DNA of 64,000 bases from Bacteroidia bacterium (GTDB taxonomy: Bacteria; Bacteroidota; Bacteroidia; J057; JADKCL01), in NCBI GenBank assembly GCA_020635905.1, contig JACJYV010000003.1, forward strand, positions 806,001 to 870,000, in the 5' to 3' direction. Shown here one piece after another: positions 1-7,387 of this stretch (position 1 is its first letter; every line of letters begins with the position of its first letter). The position numbers were made by a program, and so were the translations under genes. The notes below the pieces were generated by a model. The model was given only the letters and a program-made list of their open reading frames with translations, made no database searches and was not told the DNA's origin.

Positions 1-217
1 TTCTCTGTGATTTATTTGGGAAAATACTTCAAAAATTTCCCTTGTTGGAAGGAGCCTGCAATTTGGCCCCCCAGAACCTAGCGGCGGGAAGTTACCTGGT
101 CCAGATAAATCAGGGCAATCGAAAGGTTGTCAGGAAGTTGCTGGTCTATTGAGTAGTAAAAAACGAGTCCTGAGTTGCTGTTAGCGAGTCAGGAACCACC
201 AATTTCCAGGCCAGCTG
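1..217. other. Gene-free left end
   Basis: No convincing coding frame, RNA gene or repeat was seen in this stretch. Together with the repeats and terminator that follow, it makes a gene-free region of 535 bases downstream of the minus-strand DUF4157 gene. It may belong to the flank of a gene lying to the left of the window. Confidence 0.4.
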
Positions 218-348
218 GTCGCGTGAAGGATACGGAGGGCCGCGGCGAGCCTGCTTTGCGAGCCGTGGGTGCGCAGCACGGGAGCGAAGCGGACCCCGCA
301 GGAGCCTGACCCGAGAGATGCGAGGGGCACGCCCAAAAAATCCCTTTT
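218..348 (-). repeat. GC-rich intergenic element, copy A
   Basis: This is a strongly GC-rich non-coding block. Read on the minus strand it begins TTTTTTGGGCGTGCCCC and continues through purine/pyrimidine-clustered sequence (TCCGCTTCGCTCC, TGCTGCGCACC). The block at 44628-44795 starts almost identically (TTTTGGGCGTGTCCCC) and shares the TGCTG-CGCAC segment, and 17560-17700 has the same style. I infer a dispersed intergenic repeat family; similarity between copies is partial and was judged by eye. Confidence 0.5.
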
Positions 349-355
349 TACCTAA

Positions 356-478
356 GGGGAACCTCTAAAAACTTCGAATCTCTGCGTTGGACTTGGCTCG
401 GAAATGCTCATTTACCCAAGTAAACTCCGCTTTCCTTACCTGCGTCCGCCTTGATCTCCTTTGTTTTTGGAGGTCCCC
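356..478 (+). repeat. 123-bp palindromic MITE-like element, copy 1
   Basis: The element is bounded by terminal inverted repeats of about 16 bp (GGGGAACCTCTAAAAAC at the left, GTTTTTGGAGGTCCCC at the right). The interior is an imperfect palindrome centred on the CCAA between CATTTAC and GTAAACT. The reverse complement of 14878-15000 matches it along its whole 123 bp with scattered substitutions. Equal length, matching ends and intergenic position point to a mobilisable or REP/MITE-like element. No transposase is present in the window. Confidence 0.75.
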
Positions 479-484
479 AAAAAT

Positions 485-521
485 AAAAAAGGGAGTCCCG
501 ACCCGAGACTCCCTTTTTTTT
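485..521 (-). terminator. Rho-independent terminator, probably bidirectional
   Basis: An A-tract, then GGGAGTC, a loop CCGACCCGA, then GACTCCC and a run of eight T. The stem of seven GC-rich pairs is extended by A/T pairs, so it can act on both strands. It sits 14 bases past the stop codon of the minus-strand DUF4157 gene, which it most likely ends. Confidence 0.85.
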
Positions 522-535
522 GTACAAAGTAACGC

Positions 536-1909
536 TTATTTTTTCTTGGTAATGAGCACCTGCAGGTCGTTGCGGTCGCGGTCGGTCCAGTCTTCTGAAC
601 GGATGAGCCACTTGTTTTTGCTTTCCTGGGTGCAGAGCATTTTGGAGTGTTCCCAACCTGCTTTGGCGTCGGCGCCCTGGGTGTTGTGATCGATGCGGAT
701 GCGCCACTGATTGCCTTTGCTGGCTTTGCCGGTCACACCAAATGAGGTGCCGGGGGTGCCGGGATAGTACCCGTTGCCGCTCTCGGCATTCCAGATTTTG
801 ACCCGTTGACCAAAACCGGCGGACTTGCCCACTACAGTGACTTCGTACTCGCCTGATCCAAAACGGGGATTTTCCTGCATACGGGCGTCCCAGGTGGAGT
901 CGATATCGGCGCCGAAGACTTTTTTCTCGGTCATGGCACCTTCGTTGCCCCACAGATCCTGTCCGTCCTGGTCATCGAGCAGACGGGTATATCCGTTCAT
1001 GATCGAGGATTCGAGCAGGAGTTTGTAGTGATCGGTCTGGCTGTCGCGGGCCTTTTCGTAGCGGTCCATGTCACCGCGGGCGATGCGAATGATCTCAGAA
1101 TTGACCCCGTCGCGGAAGCTGTCGCTGGACTTGCTCATTTTGTAGGGGCGCAATTCGGGTCCCTGGCCCCACTGCACATCTGAATGAATGTTGCGGGCGG
1201 TGTCGCCCTGGTTGGTGCCAAAGATGTTGAGGTATTTTACCAGGCGCGGGTCGTTGTCGGCTTTGGAAAGCTCGTTGGCCACGAAAGAGGTAAATTTGGG
1301 ATAATCTTTCTGGTCGCTGTCGCGCACTTTGAAGCGCTGGACGGGAGCGTTTTTCTTTTGAGATACGTTGGAGCCACCGCTTTTTTGCTGTACAGGTGAG
1401 AAACTGGATTTCTCACCTGCGGCAGCTTTGGCGCCCATTTGGTCGGCTTCGTTTTCGAGGCCGGCGGCATCGTTGAGGGGCATGCCTCCCACTTCGTTAT
1501 TGGCGGCCACGCGGCCTTCTTTTTGCTGTTTGACGTGGGCCAGCTCGTGACCGATCAGCTTTTGTCCCGAACTGGTTTCGGGATTGAACTGTCCGGGGGC
1601 GAAATGCACATCGTTGCCCTGGGTATAGGCGAGGGCGCCGATCGACTCGGCCTGGTTGGAGTTGGCGTGTACATTGACATCGCTGAAATCCGTGCCCATG
1701 GATGATTCCATTTTGGCCTGCACACTTTCAGGTAATTTGGCGGATGAACTTCCGCTGTTGGCTACCTGGTTTTCTTCTCTTTTTCCTGAAAATTTTGCCT
1801 GGATGGCAGCGGCTTCGGGTGAAAAGCCGGGAGGAGTCATGGTGCGGGTTGTGTCTTCCCGTCGCATGTTTTTTTCCTCTTTTAACTGGGTTAAGAGTGT
1901 TTTACTCAT
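536..1909 (-). CDS. DUF4157 domain protein, putative contractile-injection-system cargo
   Basis: 457 residues. After a disordered N-terminus, residues about 58-133 form a DUF4157 domain: MGTDFSDVNVHANS, then a YTQGNDVHFAPGQFNP block and the zinc-protease-like HELAH at 121-125. DUF4157 is known as a common N-terminal module of proteins encoded with extracellular contractile injection systems, often ahead of a toxin domain. The C-terminal half (from about residue 190) is unrecognised, rich in Asp, Lys and Trp, and would be the payload if that model holds. There is no signal peptide, which fits loading from the cytoplasm. An alternative start is the ATG at 1867, preceded by AGAGG at good spacing. 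A tail-like cluster begins at 51158, about 49 kb away, so linkage is only inferred. The gene is monocistronic and ends in a strong terminator. Confidence 0.8.
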   Translation of the reverse strand: MSKTLLTQLKEEKNMRREDTTRTMTPPGFSPEAAAIQAKFSGKREENQVANSGSSSAKLPESVQAKMESSMGTDFSDVNVHANSNQAESIGALAYTQGNDVHFAPGQFNPETSSGQKLIGHELAHVKQQKEGRVAANNEVGGMPLNDAAGLENEADQMGAKAAAGEKSSFSPVQQKSGGSNVSQKKNAPVQRFKVRDSDQKDYPKFTSFVANELSKADNDPRLVKYLNIFGTNQGDTARNIHSDVQWGQGPELRPYKMSKSSDSFRDGVNSEIIRIARGDMDRYEKARDSQTDHYKLLLESSIMNGYTRLLDDQDGQDLWGNEGAMTEKKVFGADIDSTWDARMQENPRFGSGEYEVTVVGKSAGFGQRVKIWNAESGNGYYPGTPGTSFGVTGKASKGNQWRIRIDHNTQGADAKAGWEHSKMLCTQESKNKWLIRSEDWTDRDRNDLQVLITKKK

Positions 1910-2017
1910 AGTGGGTCGATCAATTTCAAGGGTTGAGGTTTGGTTCTCACCCTAAGATTTGCAAAAAATAGGAAAAAGTTGGGAGAATGCCCAAGGGAAT
2001 TTATCAATTCTTTGTTA

Positions 2018-2092
2018 GCTGCGAGCCTCGAGCTGCGAGCTACGAGCACTCTTTTTTGCTTGTGGCTCGAAGCATGAAGCTTGCAGCTTCAG
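2018..2092. repeat. Simple AGCT-rich degenerate repeat
   Basis: Repeated variants of GAGCTGCGAGC and GAAGCTTGCAGCTTC make this non-coding stretch locally self-similar. A shorter related stretch lies at 37436-37470. It sits between two minus-strand genes and has no visible coding role. Confidence 0.55.
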
Positions 2093-2104
2093 GAAATCTT
2101 CGCC

Positions 2105-3283
2105 TTACTTTCTGGCATCCATGAGGATTCGCTCGTGTTGCTTGTCGTCGATGACCATTTTGGAGAGGATTTCCAGCATCACTTCTGTGGTACCGGCGCC
2201 AATGCTCATGAGGCGCAGGTCGCGGTAGGCACGGGCCAGGCCGTATTCTTCCATGAATCCCCAGCCGCCATGCAGCTGCAGGGCCTCGTTGATCACTTTG
2301 AGGCATTCCTCGCTCACGTAGGCTTTGGCCATGGAGATGATGGCCACGGCTTTGGGACCGGTCTCAATGAATTCGCTGACGGCACGAAAGGTGATGGAGC
2401 GCATGGCTTCGAGGTTGATGGCCATGCGGGCGATTTTGTGGCGCACCACCTGGAATTTCCCGATCGCGCGGCCAAAGGCCTCGCGCTCCTGGATGTAGCC
2501 TTTGGCTTTTTCGAGGGCCCATTCTGCCGCATAGGTACCCATGACGGCCGCAATCAGGCGCTCTTCCTGGATGTTATTCATCAGGTAGTAGAAGCCCATA
2601 TTGGCCTTGCCGATCAGATTTTCTTTGGGAACTTTGACATTTTCGAAGAAAAGGGCCGCCGTATCTGAGGAATGCATGCCCAGTTTGTCGTGCAGCACCT
2701 CTGCATGGAAGCCTTCGCTGGCCGTATCGATGATGAGGAGGCTCAGGTTGTGACCTTCGCCCGTGCGGCAAACCGTTACCACAAAATCGGCCAGGGTACC
2801 GTTGGTGATGAAGGTTTTTGCGCCGTTGACGAGGTAATGGTCGCCCATGTCCTCGGCTTTGGTGGTGACGCCACCCACGTCAGAGCCAGCGCCGGGCTCG
2901 GTGATGGCCAGGGCGGCGATTTTGTCCGCGCGAAGCGCGGGCGCGAGGTAATTTTGCTTTTGGTACTCCGTACCCAGGGAATTTATGAGCGGCAAGGGCA
3001 GAAAGGTGTGAGCATAAAGCGACATGGCCAGTCCGCCAATGTTGGCGTAGGTAAGTTCACGCATGAGCACCACAGAAGCCCACATATCCATGCCGCTGCC
3101 GCCTACTGATTCAGGAAAACTTACTCCCAGAAAGCCCTGTTCGCCCATCATTTTGAAAATTTCAGGCGGACAATGGTTGGCTTTTTCCCATTTCTCCACA
3201 TTGGGCACGATTTCTTTCTGCACAAAGGCCCGCAGGGACTGTGCGAGCAGGTTATGTTCTTCCGTGAATTGTTTCTGGCTCAT
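2105..3283 (-). CDS. Acyl-CoA dehydrogenase (isovaleryl/long-chain type)
   Basis: 392 residues, full family length. It should oxidise an acyl-CoA to the 2-enoyl-CoA using FAD and pass electrons to ETF. Recognisable signatures are AITEPGAGSDVGG and TFITNG in the middle beta domain, QEREAFGRAIGKFQ, and LHGGWGFMEEYGLARAYRD near the C-terminus. The usual catalytic Glu near the C-terminus (the E of YEGTSEI in medium-chain enzymes) is replaced: the segment reads IGAGTTEVM. A Glu is instead present in QEERLIAA, as in isovaleryl-CoA and long-chain dehydrogenases, whose base lies in that helix. It is the last gene of the minus-strand acyl-CoA cluster. With the carboxylase upstream, isovaleryl-CoA or a related branched acyl-CoA is the likeliest substrate, but specificity cannot be read from sequence alone. 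Confidence 0.93.
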   Translation of the reverse strand: MSQKQFTEEHNLLAQSLRAFVQKEIVPNVEKWEKANHCPPEIFKMMGEQGFLGVSFPESVGGSGMDMWASVVLMRELTYANIGGLAMSLYAHTFLPLPLINSLGTEYQKQNYLAPALRADKIAALAITEPGAGSDVGGVTTKAEDMGDHYLVNGAKTFITNGTLADFVVTVCRTGEGHNLSLLIIDTASEGFHAEVLHDKLGMHSSDTAALFFENVKVPKENLIGKANMGFYYLMNNIQEERLIAAVMGTYAAEWALEKAKGYIQEREAFGRAIGKFQVVRHKIARMAINLEAMRSITFRAVSEFIETGPKAVAIISMAKAYVSEECLKVINEALQLHGGWGFMEEYGLARAYRDLRLMSIGAGTTEVMLEILSKMVIDDKQHERILMDARK

Positions 3284-3304
3284 TTTGCTGAATTTTATTT
3301 CAAG

Positions 3305-3625
3305 CTATTCAATATTTTCCTCAATCTCCAATTCCATTCTCAATAAATGGCTGGAAAAATTCTTTCCCAGCGTATCCATGCGGATGGAGCGGGCTCCACC
3401 GCCCGCAAGCGCTTCGTGGCACAGGAAATTCAGGCTTTCAATGGCTTCCCATTCAAAGCGCTCCACTTTTCCCTGCACCATTTCCCCGAAATGGGCTTTG
3501 ACCCGCTCGGCGGTCAGATATTTTTTCAGCAAGGGGTAATATTCAGGCTTGCGGGCCATCACCCCGATGTTGACTTTGTTGTTTTTGTCGCCGCTTCGAG
3601 CGGATGCTATTTGGAGGAGCTGCAT
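3305..3625 (-). CDS. AtuA C-terminal-domain-like small protein
   Basis: About 106 residues from the ATG at 3625 (MQLLQIASARSGDKNNKVN...). The ARSGDK-N-NIGVMAR signature and the C-terminal stretch ending in acidic residues match the short domain found after DUF1446 in AtuA (acyclic terpene utilisation) proteins. The preceding gene encodes the DUF1446 part, so the two together equal one full-length AtuA. An in-frame ATG at 3718 would add 31 residues, but these look like translated intergenic sequence, so I prefer 3625. The gene lies 21 bases before the acyl-CoA dehydrogenase start and is probably co-transcribed. The biochemical role of AtuA is not established. Confidence 0.8.
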   Translation of the reverse strand: MQLLQIASARSGDKNNKVNIGVMARKPEYYPLLKKYLTAERVKAHFGEMVQGKVERFEWEAIESLNFLCHEALAGGGARSIRMDTLGKNFSSHLLRMELEIEENIE

Positions 3626-3730
3626 TTTTTGAGATTTCAGATGGATAGATTTGAGTCGTGAGTCCTTAGATGTGAAATAATAGAAATTAGAGTTGAGAGG
3701 AAGCAGGAGATTTTTCATGCCAATGCAATT

Positions 3731-5128
3731 TCAAAGTTCCAGCATTTCCACTTCCATCCTTACCGCTTCGCGGGGCACCAGGCAGGGCCAGAGGCCCAGC
3801 AGCATGCGTTCCTGCTTGCCCCATCCGGGCAAGCTGATCAGACCAGGAGGCCCGTTGAGGGCCAGGGCGATCACACTCTGGAAAGCCAGCTTTCCAGCTT
3901 TGGGGTCCGCATGTTTCCATGCGGCCCTGACCCCGATTTCGTTCATTTCGGCCAAAACCTCCTGAGCAGGCATGGGAGCCGCCGCACCCTGAATGCCATT
4001 GATCCCCACAAAAGAAAATTCGGTCTCTGGAAACTCCAGCTTCATGCCCGCCCAGGTCTTTTTCACTGCATCAATGAATTTTACTGCCTTTTCATACGCA
4101 TGAGGCCAGCTGAAGAAGAAAAACTGTTCGCTCAGGTACCCGTCGGGAAATCCCAAAGTCATTTTGAGTTTTTCCGGCCGGGGACGGCCTTTCACCCCGC
4201 ACATGCGTACCCGATTGGGCCCAAGGTCATCCAGACGGATTTCGGTCAGATCCACGGTAACGTCGGGAGTCAGGTATTCGGCCGGGTTGTGAATTTCATA
4301 CACCAGCTGCTCCCGCAAGGTGTTGCGGCTGATTTTACCTCCCTGACTTTCCAGTTTGGTAAATTCGGCTGTGCCGTCCTCAAACACATGCGCTATGGGA
4401 TAACCCAGATTCCAAACTTCGTAATCCATGGGCCATTCTGCATACGAATTCCCCCCAGAGGCCTGTCCGCCACATTCCAGCAGGTGCCCCACCGCAATGC
4501 CCGAAGCCAGCAGATTCCAGTCTGCGGGCGAAAGATCGCCCGCCAGTTTCCAGGCATGGGCGTGCGCCAGGATGCCCAAAGTCAGGCTCGGGTCGGCGAC
4601 CCGGCCCGTAATCACCAGGTGAGCGCCCTGGTCCAGGGCGGCTTTCACGGATTCAGCTCCCACATACACATTGGCATGGCTGGCTGTTTCCAGCAACTCC
4701 CGCGGAAATTCCTCTCCTGTATCCATATTGGTCAATGAAATGCCCTCTTCGAGTAAATCAGCCAGCTCATTTCGCAGTCCATCACCCGTCACCACCCCGA
4801 TTTTCAGCCCCTTCAGACCCATTTTGGCAAAAATACCCTGCACCGCCCGGGCACAGCCCGCCGGATTCAGGCCGCCCGCATTGGTCACAATGCGCATGCC
4901 TTTTTGAAAGGCCCCGGGATAAACTTTGGCAGCCAGAAATTCAATGTCGCGGGCGTAGCCCAGGCCCGGGTCGCGCACCTGGTCCTTGTACAGGATCGAC
5001 AAAGTCAGCTCAGAAAGGGCGTCATGCACCAAATAATCAGCCGCACCTTCTTTCACCACAGCCATCGCCCCGCGGGGACTGTCGCCATAAAATCCTTGTA
5101 CGCCTGCAATTCTAACGGGAGGTATCAT
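3731..5128 (-). CDS. AtuA family (DUF1446) protein
   Basis: 465 residues. The N-terminus (GVQGFYGDSPRGA), VTNAGGLNPAGCA and VVTGDGL, and the ECGGQASGGN segment are typical of DUF1446/AtuA proteins, which are encoded with acyclic-terpene and branched-chain acyl-CoA degradation genes. The C-terminal domain that completes AtuA in pseudomonads is missing here and is supplied by the next gene downstream. The protein is presumably cytoplasmic, with no signal peptide. Its position between the hydratase/carboxylase genes and the dehydrogenase supports a role in the same pathway, although no reaction has been assigned to the family to my knowledge. Confidence 0.88.
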   Translation of the reverse strand: MIPPVRIAGVQGFYGDSPRGAMAVVKEGAADYLVHDALSELTLSILYKDQVRDPGLGYARDIEFLAAKVYPGAFQKGMRIVTNAGGLNPAGCARAVQGIFAKMGLKGLKIGVVTGDGLRNELADLLEEGISLTNMDTGEEFPRELLETASHANVYVGAESVKAALDQGAHLVITGRVADPSLTLGILAHAHAWKLAGDLSPADWNLLASGIAVGHLLECGGQASGGNSYAEWPMDYEVWNLGYPIAHVFEDGTAEFTKLESQGGKISRNTLREQLVYEIHNPAEYLTPDVTVDLTEIRLDDLGPNRVRMCGVKGRPRPEKLKMTLGFPDGYLSEQFFFFSWPHAYEKAVKFIDAVKKTWAGMKLEFPETEFSFVGINGIQGAAAPMPAQEVLAEMNEIGVRAAWKHADPKAGKLAFQSVIALALNGPPGLISLPGWGKQERMLLGLWPCLVPREAVRMEVEMLEL

Positions 5129-5193
5129 AGCCGAATTTACAATTTGCCCGCTGAAAATCGCAAATCAGAGAAATTTTAGCCATCTGAAAGAGA

Positions 5194-5907
5194 TCAGGAA
5201 GTTAAAAAGTCAGGATTTTCATACAAAAACCGCTTCCCTTTAACTTCTAAAGCAGCCTTACTGCGACCAAAACATTGGGTGAGAAACTTCAGATCATTGG
5301 TGTATTTGAGCGCCTGGGTGAACAAATAATCCTCATCCTTGCTCCAGGGCTCATGCGAACGACGATGCTTTTCCCGCAATTGCGCAACCACCGCAGAAAC
5401 CTCTGTTTTTACCATGGGCAGGGCATCCACCCGTTCCCTCAACTGCAGCCTGGCCTTCTCTGAAAAGCGGTTAAATGTCTCTTTTTCAAAGAAATCCAAA
5501 TTAGCCCAGGGCTCCGGCCCCTTTTGAGGCTTCTTCGCAGGTTGACCAAAATAATCAAGCAACTGTCCCTGAGAAAACATCCCGTCATAACGGCCATACA
5601 AGGGGTGGGAAGTCGTTTCCTGATGCTTAAATCGTCGGGTTCCCAGAAAAAACCCCATCAATTGATTCGGATTTCCTGCATATTTCCCCTTTCTCAGCGC
5701 CTTTTTGGCTTCCTTCACTTCTGCTTCAGGAATCAATTCTCCTCCCGGATCCATGGCCTGGCTTTCAACGGCATGCAGAGCCAGCAAAAGTGCGGTATGC
5801 ACCTGTTTGGAATTGATAAAATGGTCTTTTTCAAGCACTTCGCCCGTCTCTGGATCCACTCCCAAAGCCAGGCTTTGCAAAATTTCGAGGGTTTCGTCGC
5901 GGTTCAT
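5194..5907 (-). CDS. Hypothetical protein with Myb/SANT-like C-terminus
   Basis: 237 residues, no signal peptide or membrane segment. Residues 1-55 (MNRDETLEILQSLALGVDPETGEVL...) resemble a short N-terminal module I have seen on uncharacterised bacterial proteins, of the pattern L-GVDP-TGEVL followed by V-ALL-AL-A-E. The C-terminal 45 residues (EPWSKDEDYLFTQAL..., then FGRSKAALEVK) have the W-x-EED and GRS-xA spacing of Myb/SANT-like DNA-binding helices. Nucleic-acid binding is therefore an inference only. It lies in the minus-strand run of genes between the lipoprotein and atuA-like genes with no obvious metabolic link to them. Confidence 0.7.
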   Translation of the reverse strand: MNRDETLEILQSLALGVDPETGEVLEKDHFINSKQVHTALLLALHAVESQAMDPGGELIPEAEVKEAKKALRKGKYAGNPNQLMGFFLGTRRFKHQETTSHPLYGRYDGMFSQGQLLDYFGQPAKKPQKGPEPWANLDFFEKETFNRFSEKARLQLRERVDALPMVKTEVSAVVAQLREKHRRSHEPWSKDEDYLFTQALKYTNDLKFLTQCFGRSKAALEVKGKRFLYENPDFLTS

Positions 5908-6110
5908 TTCTGGGAAAAAATTAGCAATAAAAAGTGAATCTATGGGTCCCTGGGTTAAAATTTGGGAAAGATCACGTTAACACTTTATTTGAAAACGCCC
6001 GGGGGCTCACAGCTGCGGGGGCTTTCGCGCCGGGCGCCCACCATCCTCCCCCTCCTGCGCACAGTCCCACCGCTCCTTCCAGCACCCGCCAAGACAGCCC
6101 CCGCAGTAAA

Positions 6111-6548
6111 TCAATCATACACAAAGCGCCACTGACCGTCAGCCTGCCGTTTCCAAACCGTATGAAAGATGCCGGTGGCATCCACAGGATTCCCGGCCGT
6201 ATCCACGGCCGAAAAAGTATAGCCACCGTAGGTGTAGGCCAGGTCTCCACTTTGCGACACATCCACAAAATCAGGCTTCCAGTCCAGTTTTACATCCTTC
6301 AGGGTGCCCTGGGCAAAGTACTCCTGCATGGCGTCGTGCCCCTGAATGATGTGGTCCCGCCGCATCATCACCCCGTCCTCAGCAGCATAATGCAGAAAAG
6401 CGGCCTCCACTCCATCCCTGGCGGCCAAAGCGGCAAAATCTGCCTCGGCCTGCATCACCTCAGCCTTGAACCGCTCCCGCTGGTCAGGTTCGGGAATATC
6501 ACAGCCTGCCAGCAGCAGGATCAGCAAAGGAAAAAGGTACTTTTTCAT
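6111..6548 (-). CDS. SnoaL/DUF4440-like lipoprotein
   Basis: 145 residues from the ATG at 6548 (MKKYLFPLLILLLAGC). A hydrophobic signal ends in the lipobox LLAGC with the lipidated Cys at residue 16. The remaining part has the NTF2-like pattern of DUF4440/SnoaL proteins: an A-D-FA-LAARDGV helix, the G-DAM-EYF segment, and a closing FHTVWKRQADGQWRFVYD strand pair. Such proteins are small alpha+beta cone folds with varied or unknown ligands. The start is 8 bases downstream of the enoyl-CoA hydratase stop, so it is likely in the same transcript. An upstream in-frame ATG at 6560 would overlap the hydratase gene and spoil the signal peptide. Confidence 0.85.
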   Translation of the reverse strand: MKKYLFPLLILLLAGCDIPEPDQRERFKAEVMQAEADFAALAARDGVEAAFLHYAAEDGVMMRRDHIIQGHDAMQEYFAQGTLKDVKLDWKPDFVDVSQSGDLAYTYGGYTFSAVDTAGNPVDATGIFHTVWKRQADGQWRFVYD

Positions 6549-6556
6549 GGTCAATC

Positions 6557-7387
6557 TCAATTTCCAGTCCAGTTGGGGGGGCGTTTTTCGCGAAAGGCAG
6601 CAATGCCTTCTTTCGCATCTTCCGTACGCAAAATCTGCTTCAATTGCTGAAACAGCCAGCTATGCTGGTCATCGCGTGAGATGCTTTGCATCTCCTGATA
6701 AGCTTTCAGCCCCAGCCTGATCGCCGCAGGCGAGTTGGCGGTAATTTCCTGCAACAGGCAGTCCACGACCGCCTCCAGTCCGCCTGGAGGGGCGATCTGG
6801 GTCACAATTCCCAGCTCACAGGCCTCCTGCGCTGACAATTCCCGCCCGCGGATGCACAAATCCAGCACCTGCCGCGACGGCACAATGGGCAACAGGCTGG
6901 CCATGACCTGCATGGGCCAGATGCCCCGTTTCACTTCCGTAAGGGAAAAGGTTGCGTCTTCAACCGCGACCACGTGGGTACAACCGCACAACAGCAAAAA
7001 AGCTCCTGCGAAGCAGGAGGCGTGAACCGCTGCGATACAGGGCTTGTGCAGCCCTTTCAGCAGGTCACCATAGATGACTTCCCCCGCTGGCTCAGGCACG
7101 GTCGAACCTGAGTCCAGGTCCTTCTCCCCGGCAAAATAAGCCAGATCCGCACCCGCACACCACACGTTTCCGTTGGCTTTGATCACTACTGCCCAAACTG
7201 CTGGTTGGAAATGCGCGTAAGTCAGGGCAAAGGCAATTTCCTTATTCAGAATCTCGTTGAGGGCATTTTTCTTTTTCGGACGGTTCAGGGTGAGGGTCAG
7301 AACATGGTCCTTTTCCTCCATTTGCAGGTAAGCAAAATGAAAATCTTTGATTTTCTCTGTTTGTTCCTTTGTATACAGCATTGACAT
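6557..7387 (-). CDS. Enoyl-CoA hydratase/isomerase family protein
   Basis: 276 residues, crotonase fold. LTLNRPKKKNALNE and NVWCAGADL (C77-D81) form the CoA-binding/oxyanion signature, and LTEVKRGIWP carries the second family acid. By alignment from memory with rat crotonase, the turn that normally reads GGGCEL is AGAFLL here, so the first catalytic Glu is replaced by Leu while the second is kept. This may mean isomerase, lyase-like or altered hydratase chemistry. The gene starts one base after the biotin carboxylase gene ends, and in the branched-chain context a methylglutaconyl-CoA hydratase-like step is the natural expectation. The missing Glu makes that assignment uncertain. Confidence 0.85.
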   Translation of the reverse strand: MSMLYTKEQTEKIKDFHFAYLQMEEKDHVLTLTLNRPKKKNALNEILNKEIAFALTYAHFQPAVWAVVIKANGNVWCAGADLAYFAGEKDLDSGSTVPEPAGEVIYGDLLKGLHKPCIAAVHASCFAGAFLLLCGCTHVVAVEDATFSLTEVKRGIWPMQVMASLLPIVPSRQVLDLCIRGRELSAQEACELGIVTQIAPPGGLEAVVDCLLQEITANSPAAIRLGLKAYQEMQSISRDDQHSWLFQQLKQILRTEDAKEGIAAFREKRPPNWTGN

